From: Fulvia fulva
Lineage: Eukaryota; Ascomycota; Dothideomycetes; Mycosphaerellales; Mycosphaerellaceae
Direction of reading: 5' to 3'
Assembly: GCF_020509005.1 (NCBI RefSeq)
Contig: NC_063015.1
Location: 5,380,501 to 5,444,500 of the forward strand
DNA: 64,000 nt
In this document: one piece after another, positions 20,458 to 33,035 of the stretch
Layout: the number at the start of each line of letters is the position of its first letter
Numbering within the stretch: the first letter of the stretch is position 1
Translations under genes and position numbers: made by a program
The notes under the pieces: generated by a model
Seen by the model: only the letters and a program-made list of their open reading frames with translations
The model's database searches: none
Told to the model about the DNA's origin: nothing

Positions 20458-21151
20458 CTACCGGTACTATCGTAGAGCTAAGGGTAGTAGGTAACACCGG
20501 AGTCCTTAGTTAAGACAGTAGGCTTTCCCGTAACCTAGTTAGTATAGCGGTACGTAGTAAATATATACTAAGTAGATTCTATTAGAGGTATAGCTCGAGA
20601 CAACTTATTCGTAACGGTGTTACTATTAACCCTAATCGTATTAGACCCGAGGACCTTATTACTTAGGAGGACCTAATTAGATAGAGCTACAAAGCCTATA
20701 GGCGTAGATAACTCCGGCCGGTTATAGTAAAAGTCTATAATAGCGGTAGCCGTGTATTAAAATATATTCTTAGCCGGTTACTAGGTCGTACTATCCTCCT
20801 CATTCTAATATCTAAGCTATTTCACCTTATACTAAGTGTCTACTTTACGCTTCTACCCCTTCTTCACTTTGCCTACTCGCTTACGGGTATATATATCTAA
20901 GATCTTCTCTACCTTATATATATATAGGTATTACGACTATATTAGCGACCATATCGGCTTCTATAGTATCGGGCTCGATAGTTATCGGCGGTAGTAGTAC
21001 TAGATACTAGCCTTCGAGTAGTAGGAAGTCGGGATGATCGGCTCGCTAAAGTAACGAAGTATAAAAGTAGTTATCGAGTCCTACTATAGCGTCCGACAAT
21101 CTTAGTTTGTATAAGAGCTTAGCTAGTATAACTTCTATAATCTAGTACGGG
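20458..21151 (-). pseudogene. RIP-degraded gypsy chromodomain region (remnant Y, proximal part)
   Basis: The - strand reads YKVKQLRYQNEEDSTTW-like chromodomain sequence near 20790-20860, with stops at Trp and Gln codons, followed by TATAIIDFYYNRPELS. Gypsy I has TTASIADFYYNYP at the same place (42714-42750). The frame runs on into 6757-7076 on the other side of element F. The rest of this Pol is missing at 21152, where a C-family LTR begins. Confidence 0.6.
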
Positions 21152-21670
21152 TGTTAGGGCGAGAGCCTAGCCTATAAGATGTAAGGGTAAAAGCGAGAAT
21201 ATAGGTACGAAGTATAGATATAAAGGGTATAGTATAATTGCTATACAAAACGAAAGACGAAGAAAGTAAGAGAGGCCTAGGGAAGGCTAGATATTTATAC
21301 GCGACCCTCGCGAGTGCGTGTCCCCGCATTAATAGGGCTAACCCGTACGAAGCCGCGCTTAGTAGCTTTGCTCAAAACCTTATTCTAACCGGCCCTACGT
21401 TCCGAGTCTTCTACGTGCTTCTTCTAGGGTCTAGCGCGGTCGCGGGTGCTCGCGGGAGTGCTGTGAGTCATATAGTCACGAGCCGAAGTGAATCTGTCAA
21501 GGTTTAGTAGAGGGGTGAATTTGGAGGGCTAGGTCCCGTAGTGAATATTACGGGGTATATGATTCTTAGCGCTTAAACACTAAGCTAGACTGTCACTTCT
21601 TAACGACTTCTAAGCACTCTAAGGCTCTTCTGTCCCCACCTTCTATACACTCTATAGGGAGACTATAACA
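21152..21670 (-). repeat. RIP-degraded LTR of the C/D family
   Basis: 519 bp collinear with the 520-bp LTRs of elements C and D, in the same orientation as C. Nearly all differences are CA to TA or TG to TA (for example the start TGTTAGGGCGAGAGCCTAG against TGTCAGGGCGAGAGCCTGG). No target duplication is seen, and flanks on the two sides belong to different elements. It may be a solo LTR or a truncated copy. It shows that this family was present before the RIP episode. Confidence 0.85.
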
Positions 21671-23600
21671 AGTAGAAACTCGAGAACTTCTAGCGCCTAG
21701 TTACTAACCTACCTAGTAAGTTTAACTTATACGACCTTCTAAACGACGACGAGATCTAAGACGAGAACGGCGTTACTATAGCGGTGGTCGACTACGACGA
21801 CGAAGGCGCGACCGAGGAAGGTAAGGGCGAGGATATATAATAAGTCGCGAAAACCCTCCGAATTCCCGCGAACGACCTCCTTTAACTCGATATCGACTAG
21901 CTCGTCAAGCTCCTAGTAGAGCCCGAGACCGCCGCGGCTATCTACTTTATCCTACGACGCGCCGAGTAAGAGTATAGGAACGTAATATAGATAGCGACTA
22001 TCCTCTACGAGTAGTTAGGCAAAGTAGAGGAAGAGCTTAGGAGATAGAAGAGTTACGACTAATAGATACGTAATAAATACGACACCCTAGTTAAGGAACT
22101 CGATAACCTAAAGGCCCGACCTAAGGTATTATCGAATGTAGTAATGTCCGTAGAGATTAGTACACTTACCGCGAAGAACGACACCCTAAAGAAGTAAGCT
22201 AAGGAGGTACTTTAGTAGTTATCTAATAATAACTCGAAGATTAAGACCCTCGAACTCGATCTCGATACGTATAAGACAGAAGCTTAAACCTACTAGAACG
22301 ATATTAAGTATCTTAATAAGTCGTAGTAGACTTAGGTAGATAATCTTAAGAAGTAACTCGAAGACCGCTAAGGCCGCTCTCGAGTACGATTCTTACTATC
22401 TCGCGCTATATAATAGCGTCGTACCCTATAGAACGGCCGAACCCTATCTAAGGACAATAATAAGGATAATAATAGAGCTAGTAACAAGGACGAGGAGGAT
22501 AAGGCAGCTCGCCGTACTACTAGAAAGAAGGCTTAGAAGTCTATACGTAAGGATGATAGTAACGACTCCGATCTATTATCTAAGGAGTTAGAGAAGGACT
22601 CGGAGTCGGATAGCGATACTCGTACTTATCGCCGCTCTTCTAAGAAGAAGAAGCTAGTCTACGACTTCGAGTCTCTAGTTAAGTACAATCTAGACCTTAG
22701 CTAGCCCTTTAAGACTTAGCGTAGTATAGATAAGCTAGAGAAGTTCGTCGGTACTATTAATAGTAAGCTATCTAGACCCTCCCTCGAGAAGTTCTTCTCC
22801 GAGTTAGAGACTATTATCGACTACACGGTCTTTCGCGATAAGAAGGTAGTACTTAAGTTCGTATACGACTTACTAGCCTTACTAGGTAATGCTTAGGAAC
22901 TAGTTAGACTAAAGATCCCTACTATCTCGGGCAGCCTAACTACTAGTAAGAAGACGTATAAGGGTATTAACAACCTTATTAAGAAACTCGCTAAGCAATA
23001 CGGAGACCGTAACCTAATTAGTAGGGCTCGTGATCGCCTAAGTAGCCTTAGGATAGATAATAAGGATAGCTTCTAGACCTTCTTCCCTAAGTAGCGCTAG
23101 AATACTAACATCCTAGGCCTTAAGGGTAAAGATACGATAGATAACCTATAACGTAAGCTAACTATTAGCTATCTTAATAAGTATCTTAACTTCCGTCCCG
23201 AATCGTTATAAGAGATAATCGATAATCTCTATTAGGTAGATAAGGACTTTAGGATCCTCAACGCTCTCTACCTACGCTCCGAGAAGCTAAAGAACGATAA
23301 GAAGGACGGTAATAAGGATAACAAGGACAATAAGCTAGTAGGTTTAGGCTCTAATAAGCCGACCCGTAAGGCTTAGTCTACCCGACCTGAACTATTTAAG
23401 AGTAGCCTTAGTAAGACTATAGACGAAGCTAAGAACACTCGCTATATACGTAAGAGTCTCTATAAGAAGTGTCGTAAGCCCGGTTACCGCCTATAGTAGC
23501 GTACTTACGAGCTATTCGAGTACGAGATACTAGTACGTCTAGGTACTAACGCTAGCGGTACTACCGTTATACTACCGGCGGAAAATGCCTAGTCTACTAC
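21671..23600 (+). pseudogene. gag: Element I gag pseudogene (RIP-degraded gypsy)
   Basis: The + strand reads a long gag with coiled-coil-like N-terminal half, a basic Lys/Asp/Ser-rich part near 22440-22640, then a capsid-like part (SLEKFFSELETIIDYTVF, RDKKVVLKFVYDLLALLGNA) at about 22780-22900 and a knuckle-like CRKPGYR near 23470-23490. Many stop codons of RIP type are present. No 5' LTR of its own was found; it begins at the edge of the LTR at 21670. Confidence 0.65.
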
Positions 23601-26600
23601 TTAAGCGTAATAACTAGTAGATATAAAAAGGAGAATATAGGACATAACGAAGAGGTACTACTAGTAAAGCCACCCGAAGGACTTAAGCTATTATTATATA
23701 TTTGTAGAATAGTAGAAATAGAATATAACCCTATTATCGGCTTATACCTCGTAATACTAGGGATTGTTAAACAGGTACGGGTAGATAGTAGCGGAGTGGA
23801 GTAAGAGATCAATCTTCAACTAACTAATAGCACGAGTATATAGTAATATATTAGGAACCAATATGTTAATTGTGTTAGATATCTATCTAAGCTAAAGGGG
23901 AGAGAAGGTATCTCCCTATAAGCTAAGTCATCGTGGATACCTTAGGCTACTAGATCACTTCCTGATTGTTGACTCCCTTTAAGATGCTACATCTTAATAG
24001 GGATAGCTAATAGGCAAAATGCATTTACTTTCCTTAATGACGGTACTAATTCTAAGTATATCGACTTCTCCTATACGTAAAAACAAAATCTGCCCTTGAT
24101 TAAGCTTAACAACCTACTAGCCCTTAGGTTAGCAAACGGCTCGATAGCCGCGGAAATGATAGAATACCGTATAAGTCTAGAACTTATACTCGGCAATATT
24201 TATAAGGAGACTAGAACCTTCTAGGTTATATATCTAGAGTATAACATTGTGCTAGGTAGGCCCTAGTATAATAAACACTAGCTAGGTATCTACTTTACGT
24301 TAGGCACTATAACCCTCGACTCGGAGTACTATAAGGAGTATTGCCTATAGGATAGCGAGCTAGTCTAGGTATAGAGTGTTAATAATAAGTAGGAACCGGT
24401 AATTACTAAGCAGACCTTCGAACCTACCCTAAAGACCCGACTAGCGTATTAAGCTACTATCGAAGAAGATAACGATAGAGATTTTGTCTAGACTATAACC
24501 TCTAATATAATTATAAAGAAACGCCCGCGAACCGCTAAACTATTATTCGAAAAGAAACTAGCTACGCCGATACTACCGGATGTCGACATCTAGGAAGTCA
24601 GCGCGGAGGCAATTAAGAAGATAGTAAGGCGGAAAGGAGTAGAGGTATATATAATGTTTATCTTTAATAGGAACGAGCTATAGTAACCTAGCAATATACG
24701 TGCTATAGACCTACTTACTACCTACGCTATAAGCGCCCGTAATATACGTAATATAGCGATATACTCGCCTAATACTGGCTATAGGATGCTTTCTAATAAT
24801 AAGACTATCGAGCGACTTAATGTACGTATAGCGGCGTTCGTACTAGTAGCGTAACGCGTTAGTCCGACTCTCTCTACCTACAAGATATATATACAAGCCG
24901 ATATAGACAAATTTATACGTAAGAAGGAGGAGACTATCGATCTAAAGGACTACCTTCTCCCTATATATCACGAATTCGTATATTACTTCTCTAAACAAGA
25001 TGCGAAGGAGCTTCTACTATATAGGCCTAGTATTGACCACGAGATCTAGCTGAAGCTAGGAACTACACCGCCTTTTAGTAGGCCCTACCGGATGTTAAAC
25101 TAGGAGGACAAAGTCATCGCGTACTAGGTCTAAGAGTAGTTAGCCTAGAAGGGCATTTGTAGATACGAAGGTAGAGTAGATACTTTATTACCCGTGCTTA
25201 TTATTAAGAAACTAGGAGGTGGATTAAGAGTCTATATTGACTATAGACAAGTTAACGAACGCACGATCAAGTCTAGGTATCCTATACCCTCAATATAAGA
25301 CATACTCAATCGTATTACTAGTAAGAAGTACTCTACTAAGCTAGATATTATTACCGCTTTCAATCGTATTAGAATAGTAGAGGGCTCCGAATGGCTAACC
25401 GTATTTATAACACGATATAGACAGTTTGAATACCTAGTAATACCATTCGGGTTATATAATACCCCTAGTACTTTCTAGTCTTATATCAACGACATACTAC
25501 GAGAGTTCCTTAACGACTTTACGTCGGCATACCTAGATAATATACTTATCTTTAGCGACACTCTTTAGGAGTATATAGAGTATATTAAGAAGGTACTTCG
25601 TAAATGTAGTGAAGCCGGCCTATAACTCGACATCACTAAATATGACTTTTATACCTAATCTACTAAATACCTAGGCCTTATTATCGGTAAGGACGGAGTC
25701 TTAATAGAACTAGCTAAGGTACAAGCTATAAGGGAATAGGGAATACTAGTAAACGTGAAAGATGTCCTTACGTTTAATAGGTTCTCTAGGTTCTCTCGGC
25801 GCTTTATTAAGGACTATAGTAAGATAGTATTACCTATAGTAAAGCTGACTAAGAAGGACTGCCCTTAGTAATAGATAGAGGAATATCAGAAGGCATTCGA
25901 CGGACTAAAGTAAGCTTTTACCGATACTAAAGGCACTATATTAGCGATGTTTGTCCTAGGACGTAGAACTTTACTTAAAACGGATACGACTGACTTTATT
26001 ACGGCTACGGTCCTATCGTAATACAATAAGGATAACATCCTAAGGCCAATCGTATACCTATCTAAGAAGATAAGCCCGTAGGAGTATAATTAGGACATTT
26101 ATAACAAGGAACTACTTACTATCGTCAAAGTATTTAAAGAGTAGAAGCCCGAACTTATAGCTAGCGATGTCGACGAACTAGACTTTAAGAACTTTACTAA
26201 TCTAAGCGGCCACCTAGTACTAGTATATAGCGACTATAAGAACCTCGAATACTTTATATCTTCTATATAACTAAATAGACGACAAGTAAGATAGGCCGAG
26301 TTCCTCTTATAATTCTTCTTTAAGATTATATATTGTCTAGGTGTTTAAGGAGCTAAACTAGACAGCCTTACTAGAAGTTTATAGGACGCGATCCTATATA
26401 GTAAATCAGATCCGCGGTACGTATAGTAGGATTATATACTACTTAAACTAGAACACTTCTTATCTATTAGCGCTAGCTAAATCCTACGGCTAAGCGTATC
26501 CGAAGTCAAAGGAGTAGTAATAGACGAAGCGCTATTAGCCGACATTAGTAAGCTATACGAATAGGACGATATAATCGAAGCTACGACCTAGTTAGTAGTA

Positions 26601-28052
26601 GGCGAACCTGTTAAACTACTACGAAAGAACAAGATTGACGATAAGTACGCGATACTAGTCGATAGGATAATCTATATTAAGAACAGACATAGCGGTTATA
26701 GTCTCTTTATCCTATCTACTAAAGATAAGGGAAACACTATACGTATATATATCGTTAAGGCCTTCTACGATATACCTACTATAGGACACCCTAGTAAGAT
26801 AATTACGAGCCGGTTAGTGTTACGTTACTATATATAGCTACAAATAACACGGTTTATTGGATCTTTTGTACGAGTATACCGTATATACCGTAATAGCCGT
26901 AGTATTAACGAACCTTAATATAGACTACTTGCTCTACTACTAGTCCTATTCGATACGTAGGACGACGTTGCCTTAGACTTCGTTATCGAACTACTAAGGG
27001 CTAAGTATACGGCAGATAGTTAGTACTATAATGTCATGGTCTCCCCACAGAGTGTACAGAAGGTGGGGACAGAAGAGCCTCAGAGTGCTCAGAAGTCGTC
27101 AAGAAGTGACAGTCCAGCTTGGTGTGTGAGCGCCAAGAATCACATGCCCCGCAACATTCGCTACGGGACCCAGCCCTCCAAATTCACCCCTCTACCAAAC
27201 CTTGACAGATTCACTTCGGCTCGTGACTGTGTGACTCACGGCACTCCCGCGAGCACCCGCGACTGCGCTGGACCCTGGAAGAAGCACGTGGAAGACTCGG
27301 AACGTAGGGCAGGTTGGAATAAGGTTTTGAGCAAAGCTGCTGAGCGCGGCTTCGCACGGGTTAGCCCTGTTGATGCGGGGACACGCACTCGCGAGGGTCG
27401 CGTATAAATATCTGGCCTTCCCCAGGCCTCTCTTGCTTTCTTCGTCTTTTGTTTTGTGTAGCAATCATACCATACCCTTTTGCATCTGCACTTCGCACCT
27501 GCATTCTCGCTTTCACCCTTGCATCTCACAGGCCAGGCTCTCGCCCTGACATATAAGAACGTACTTATAGTTATAGACCGTTTAGGTAAGGAGCGGCATT
27601 ATATCCTAGTATTAGAAATGATAGCGGAGTATACCGTATATATCTACGTGAAGTACATCTTCTCCCGACATAGTCTACTAGAGACAATTACGTCGGATCG
27701 TAGTCCTTAATAGGTATTAGCCTTCTAGGGACGCCTCTACGAGTTACTATAAATTAAGCGAAAGATCTTAACCGGCTATTACCCTAAGACTAATAGTCAA
27801 AGCGAGAATACTAATAAGATAATAGAATAGTACCTACGTACGTTCACTAGTTACGCTTAGAATAACTAGCTAGATTAGCTCCTACTTATAGAGTTTACTA
27901 TAAACGACTACGTCTCCGAAACGACTAGCGTAAGTCCTTTTATAGCAAACATTAGTAAGAACCTACGTTATATAGATATCAAACTCAATCTCCCTATATA
28001 ACTACTTCTATATAAATAGCGATTAGACGTAGAGTCTATAAATGTATTTATA
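23601..28052 (+). pseudogene. pol: Element I pol pseudogene (RIP-degraded chromovirus)
   Basis: Protease-like LEYNIVLGRP*YNKH is near 24235-24285. Reverse transcriptase: [21 protein letters not shown] near 25207-25270 and AYLDNILIFSD near 25529-25560, where the catalytic second Asp has become Asn (GAC to AAC). RNase H lies about 25970-26330 and integrase about 26780-27960, with VIDRLGKERHYI and ITSDR. The integrase part is split by a solo LTR (27032-27551). The copia H insertion at 28053 cuts Pol, which resumes at 42175. CpA and TpG are almost absent. Confidence 0.75.
27032..27551 (+). repeat. Solo LTR of the C/D family
   Basis: 520 bp, TGTCATGG...CCTGACA, nearly identical to LTRs of C and D but on the + strand. 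TSD TATAA is at 27027-27031 and 27552-27556. It is not RIP-mutated and lies in the RIP-mutated integrase of element I, so it is a young insertion reduced by LTR-LTR recombination. It has the TATAAATA box near 27403-27410. Confidence 0.93.
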
Positions 28053-28286
28053 TATTAAATAGGTACGAGTTACGTAGTAGTAGAAGACCGCGGATTATAC
28101 AAAAGACGAAGAAGGACCTAATAGGATAGCGTATATCTATATATAGTACCGCCGGTGTTAGTATAGGTAGATGCTAGGTGTCCGGATGTTTGCTAGCCTA
28201 TAGGCTAGTAAACCCTAGTCACGTGATTTAGTTATATAACACACCTACACCTATATACTTGTCCTGTGGCCTGTATGTTCTCAACA
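28053..28286 (-). repeat. 3' LTR of element H
   Basis: 234 bp matching the reverse complement of the element E LTR. The start TATTAAATAGG stands for TGTTAAACAGG, and the end is TTCTCAACA. Confidence 0.88.
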
Positions 28287-31200
28287 CTCCTACTTAGGCT
28301 ATATAGTCTCCTATAATCCCTTTACGTAAGCTAGAGCTGCCTTATAAAGTTTTAGAACTACTAGCTATTAAGGGGCTTTATTAACCTATTAGTAGCTATG
28401 TCTTTTATATAGTAGTAGTCTACTACAATCTTCTTCTACTACTAGAGATGTCTAATATAGTTATATATAACATTAATATACTTTGACCTTTTATATATAT
28501 AGGCATCTTTAACAAGTATTAAAGCGGCTTAGTTGTCCTCTATAAGCTTGACTAGCCTTAGCTCGTTAATAGTGCCCTTGCTTACCCTTATACTCGGCTA
28601 GAAAGAGCTCTTTCCTACTAGTTCTAGGCACCCTATTTCCCTAAGGATAGCAGCAAGACACTATGACTACTTTGCGGCTACGTTTATAGCTATAAACTTA
28701 GCTTCTATTATTAATGTTATAATAGACTTCTGCTTCCTACTTATCTAGGACATAGGTAATCTATAAAGGAACCACACGTATCCTAGAATTGAGACTCTAT
28801 CTACTTTGTCTATAGCGTAGTTAGAGTCCGAGTATCCCTAGAGATTGCCCCCTCCCTTTCTATATATAGGACCTAGGTCTAGGTACGACCGTAGGTATCG
28901 GGAGAGCTTCTTTAAAGCCTTTATATACTACTACGAGGGATTAGCAACAAATGAGCTAATTCTTCTAAGGGGGAATGCTAAGTCTAGCCTTGTCATTATT
29001 ATTAGCTATATCTAGGTACTACTATAGCTCTAGTAATCCTGTTTGTTACACCTCTTATCTATAGGTACCGTAGGTACTAAATGCTCGTAGCTCTCTATAG
29101 ATAAGTAGGTTAGCGTAGCCTTCTCTCTAGCTATATTCATCTTAGCTAAGTTAGCGTAGATATAGTGTCCTTGATCAAGCTTTAAAGTGCCTTAGGACCT
29201 GTCTCTTATAATCCTTATTCTAAGGATCTTCGTAGGTTTACTAAGATCTTTAATCTTAAACACTTTTCCAAGCTTAGCCTTAAACCACTAAACATCTAAT
29301 AGCTTCGGAGCTATAATAGGTATGTTATCTATATAGGTAAGGACTATAAGGTCTCTATCCGTATAGATAAGTAGGCATAGATCTACCTAGGACTAGGTAA
29401 ATGTAATCTTCTCTAGCTTCGTAACATAGAGCTTGTTCTAGTCTCTAGCTACTTGCTTAAGCCTATTAAGGCTTCGTAGGACCTTAAACACTATGTTTAG
29501 AGGTGCTTTAACTCCTAGGGGTGGGATTATATAGATGTCTTTAGGAAGGCTACTTTAGGTAAAAGCATTATTTATATCTACTAGGTACATCTCGAGATCT
29601 CTCTTATACACTACTACTATGAATACTAGGAGAGTATTATGTCTAACAGTAGGTGTAAAGGTCTCTTCGAAGTCAACCCTATATTTCTATAAAAACCCTC
29701 TTATAACTAGTCTTGCCTTGAACTTCTTAATAGCTCTACTAATCATTCTTTTCATATCAAAGACCTACCTAGAAGTAATTAGATTCGCACCCTTTGGCGG
29801 TATAACTACTTCCTAGGTGTTGTTGCTTACTAAGGCAATAAGTTCGTTCTCGATTACCTCTCTCTATATATGTCCCTATTTGGGGTCTCCTACGGCTACC
29901 TTATAGGGCTTTAGGATTAGTACTTCCTGCTAATAGGCTATGGCCTGCCTAATAGTAGCAAATATATGTTCTTCTACGTCGTTTAGAATCTCCTCTACCT
30001 AGCTTATTATAGGGTCTAGATAGAACATCTAGGCGATAAGAGCCTTATAGTGTTTAGCCTTATACTCTTTAGAGTTATTATCTCCGTCCCCCCTTGACCT
30101 CTTATTGCCTATAACCTGAGGTGGCGCTAGGTGTTCGGATAGGTCGAACTGAACGACATCTTCTTTTTCTTTTATTAGAGTACCCTAATCTCTAAACTTC
30201 TAGTATTCCCTAACGTCCTTTAGGGGAGGGGGAAGTTATATAAACAGCGGTTGCTATAGTATTAATAACTTAGGTAGGTTCTATATAGATCCACCGTTAT
30301 CGGCCTTCGATAATGTTAAAACCGCCTTAATATTTTCTCCTAGCCTTCGTAACGGTGTCTCTAATAATCCCCTATCGGAAAATTTCGCCCTAAAAGGCTT
30401 CCTCCTAATAGGATTACGCTATAGCGCTCGACTCGGCTAGTTAGTGAAGGTGATACTAAGATCTATATCTCTCCCCTTCTTATTCTTAAACTAGTTGACG
30501 TAACTATACGCTTTTATTACTTTTATGTCGGGATCCTAGAACAGCTATTGTTTTGTAGTGTTTTCTAAGTAGCCTATAAATACGGCTTCTTTTCCTCGGT
30601 TTATTAACTTGTCTCTCCTCAAGCCTTAAGGTTAGGCTCTTAGGTCTATATAGACTATAGCTTTATATCCCTAGACGCGGAAATAGTCGACTAACGGTAC
30701 TTAGCTAGTAAAGGCTTCTTCTAGTAAAAGAGCAATACTATTAATAATCGGACTATTAGGCAGTCTGTTTCTGATTATAGTCTATATCTATAAAGCTTCT
30801 AGCTAGAACTTAACTAGTATACTAGAGTCTTTAAGTATAGCCCGGACTGTGTTCTTAGAGGCTTGAATTGACCTTTCTATAGGTCTATTTTAAAGAGAGT
30901 TATAGGCATTAGTTATGTCTATCTAAGTACCAAACTCCTTCTCCTACTCTTTTAGTAAGGCGAGAATTTCCTTTGTACTATTACTACGGATCGTAGATAG
31001 AAAGCACCTTGACTACCGTTCTGCCTAGACCTTCTAATCCCGTAGGGCTATAGGAGCGTCGCTCCTGGCCTTTAAAGGGATTACCCACTTCTTCCTAGAG
31101 AAGTTGTCTATAATCTCAAGCCAATATTTGTATCCTAGCCTAGAGACTACGCCCTAAAAAGGCCTATAGATGTCAATAGAGATGAGGGCTAGCCTCTCTC

Positions 31201-32515
31201 CTTTCCTCTCTATAGCAGGTCCTTTGAACTTCCTTATGTTTATAAGGGAGCAGACCTTATAATTCTAGTGTTTAGAAGGAATAGGAAAAGGATCTTTCTT
31301 ATTAGTGACTCTATATAGGTTTCTTAGCAGTCCCTTACTAAGGTGTGTACATCTTCTATACTATAGCTCCTACTAATCTTCGGACTTAATATTAGCTATA
31401 CCGGTACCGTTACGTTCTTAAGAGAGTATACTAGTATACTATAGCTTAAGAATTTCCGAGATCGAGTAGATAAACGGTACTCCTCCTCGAAGTTTGGTCT
31501 AGATAACGGGTTTACTAGACAAGGATTTTAGGGTGAAACTAGGTAGTTAGATAGTAAACTGTTAGCTAAACTAATTCTACGAAACAAGACTAACTCTAAG
31601 GCTAGGAACAAACAGGACATTTTCTAAGACAATTTGCTTTCTAGAAGGACTACCTATTACTACACTTCCTATATATGTAGCTTGTGGATAGCCACCCCTA
31701 ACCTTAATCCACTTCCTCTTTTAAAGAGGCTTTAGTGTCCTGAATAGTAAATCTTAGTCAGTTATATATAATAATGTATAAGAGTTAAGTAACCACTCGG
31801 ACGAGGGGTACTTACCTTTAGCTTCTATAGTAGAATAGGCAACCTTATTAACATCATCATCTTCTAATAGTATCTTAGGGTCTAATACGTCTTCCTAGGT
31901 CGTATAGGCCCTTATAGGCCTACTAGAGGAGGCCTTTGGCTTGCGGCTCTCCTTTATCTACTTTATAAGGTCCGTTATTACCTTTAGGACATCACGAAGG
32001 TTTAGTAATAATGACCTCCTACGAGGTAGTGACGGTTATCTCTTAGTAGGGTAGGTAACCCTAGCTAGTTTGTCCTTATTCCTAACAGCCTACTGAGCTA
32101 TAGAAAGGTATAGGCACTTGCTTATAAAATAGTCACTACCGTAGAGATAGTACGTAAGCTTACTCTAGAAACCCTTCTTAGCGAACATAGCTATCCCTTA
32201 ATAAATTATTGATTCTTGCTTCTCCCTAAGAATTGTAAGAATGTCTTATAGTAAGAGATTCACCTAGGCATCAATTGTATCGCGAATTGAGCTAAATGAG
32301 TCTAGTAGAGCTACTAAGAGTTACTAGATCTTTCTGTCCTTAGTCTTGATGTCTTAGAACTAAGGCGAGATTGAAACAGCCCTCCTTATAATTGAGCTAA
32401 GCTCCTACTAGGCGTCATCTATTGACTAGTCCTCTGTCATCACGAAATTGGTGTATTGCTAAAGCAAACTTCTTCTAGTAGCTAGAAGTCTTCTCTTATA
32501 TTTAGCTTTAGCCTA
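28287..32515 (-). pseudogene. Element H pol pseudogene (copia RNase H, RT, integrase, protease, part of gag)
   Basis: Read on the - strand it follows element E Pol from its last codons (28330) back into gag (about 32500), with stops in nearly every former Gln, Trp or Arg codon affected by RIP. RNase H is about 28400-28950, reverse transcriptase about 29200-29860, integrase about 30750-31330. It serves as the mutated twin for comparing with element E. Confidence 0.85.
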
Positions 32516-33035
32516 TGTCAGGGCGAGAGCCTGGCCTGTGAGATGCAAGGGTGAAAGCGAGAATGCAGGTGCGAAGTGCAGATGCAAAAGGGTATGGTAT
32601 GATTGCTACACAAAACAAAAGACGAAGAAAGCAAGAGAGGCCTGGGGAAGGCCAGATATTTATACGCGACCCTCGCGAGTGCGTGTCCCCGCATCAACAG
32701 GGCTAACCCGTGCGAAGCCGCGCTCAGCAGCTTTGCTCAAAACCTTATTCCAACCTGCCCTACGTTCCGAGTCTTCCACGTGCTTCTTCCAGGGTCCAGC
32801 GCAGTCGCGGGTGCTCGCGGGAGTGCCGTGAGTCACACAGTCACGAGCCGAAGTGAATCTGTCAAGGTTTGGTAGAGGGGTGAATTTGGAGGGCTGGGTC
32901 CCGTAGTGAATGTTGCGGGGCATGTGATTCTTGGTGCTCACACACCAAGCTGGACTGTCACTTCTTGACGACTTCTGAGCACTCTGAGGCTCTTCTGTCC
33001 CCACCTTCTGTACACTCTGTGGGGAGACCATGACA
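32516..33035 (-). repeat. 3' LTR of element C
   Basis: 520 bp, TG...CA ends. The pol frame runs into it from the right and stops at 32660-32662. Confidence 0.95.

Noticed and set aside
27480..27710. A 76-residue + strand ORF with integrase-like residues
   Set aside because: It is a chance fusion of the end of the solo LTR (to 27551) with the degraded integrase of element I.
32538..32875. ORFs of 90-97 residues repeated in every C/D-family LTR
   Set aside because: They are frames in the LTR opposite to or shifted from the Pol tail; the repetition only reflects LTR copy number.
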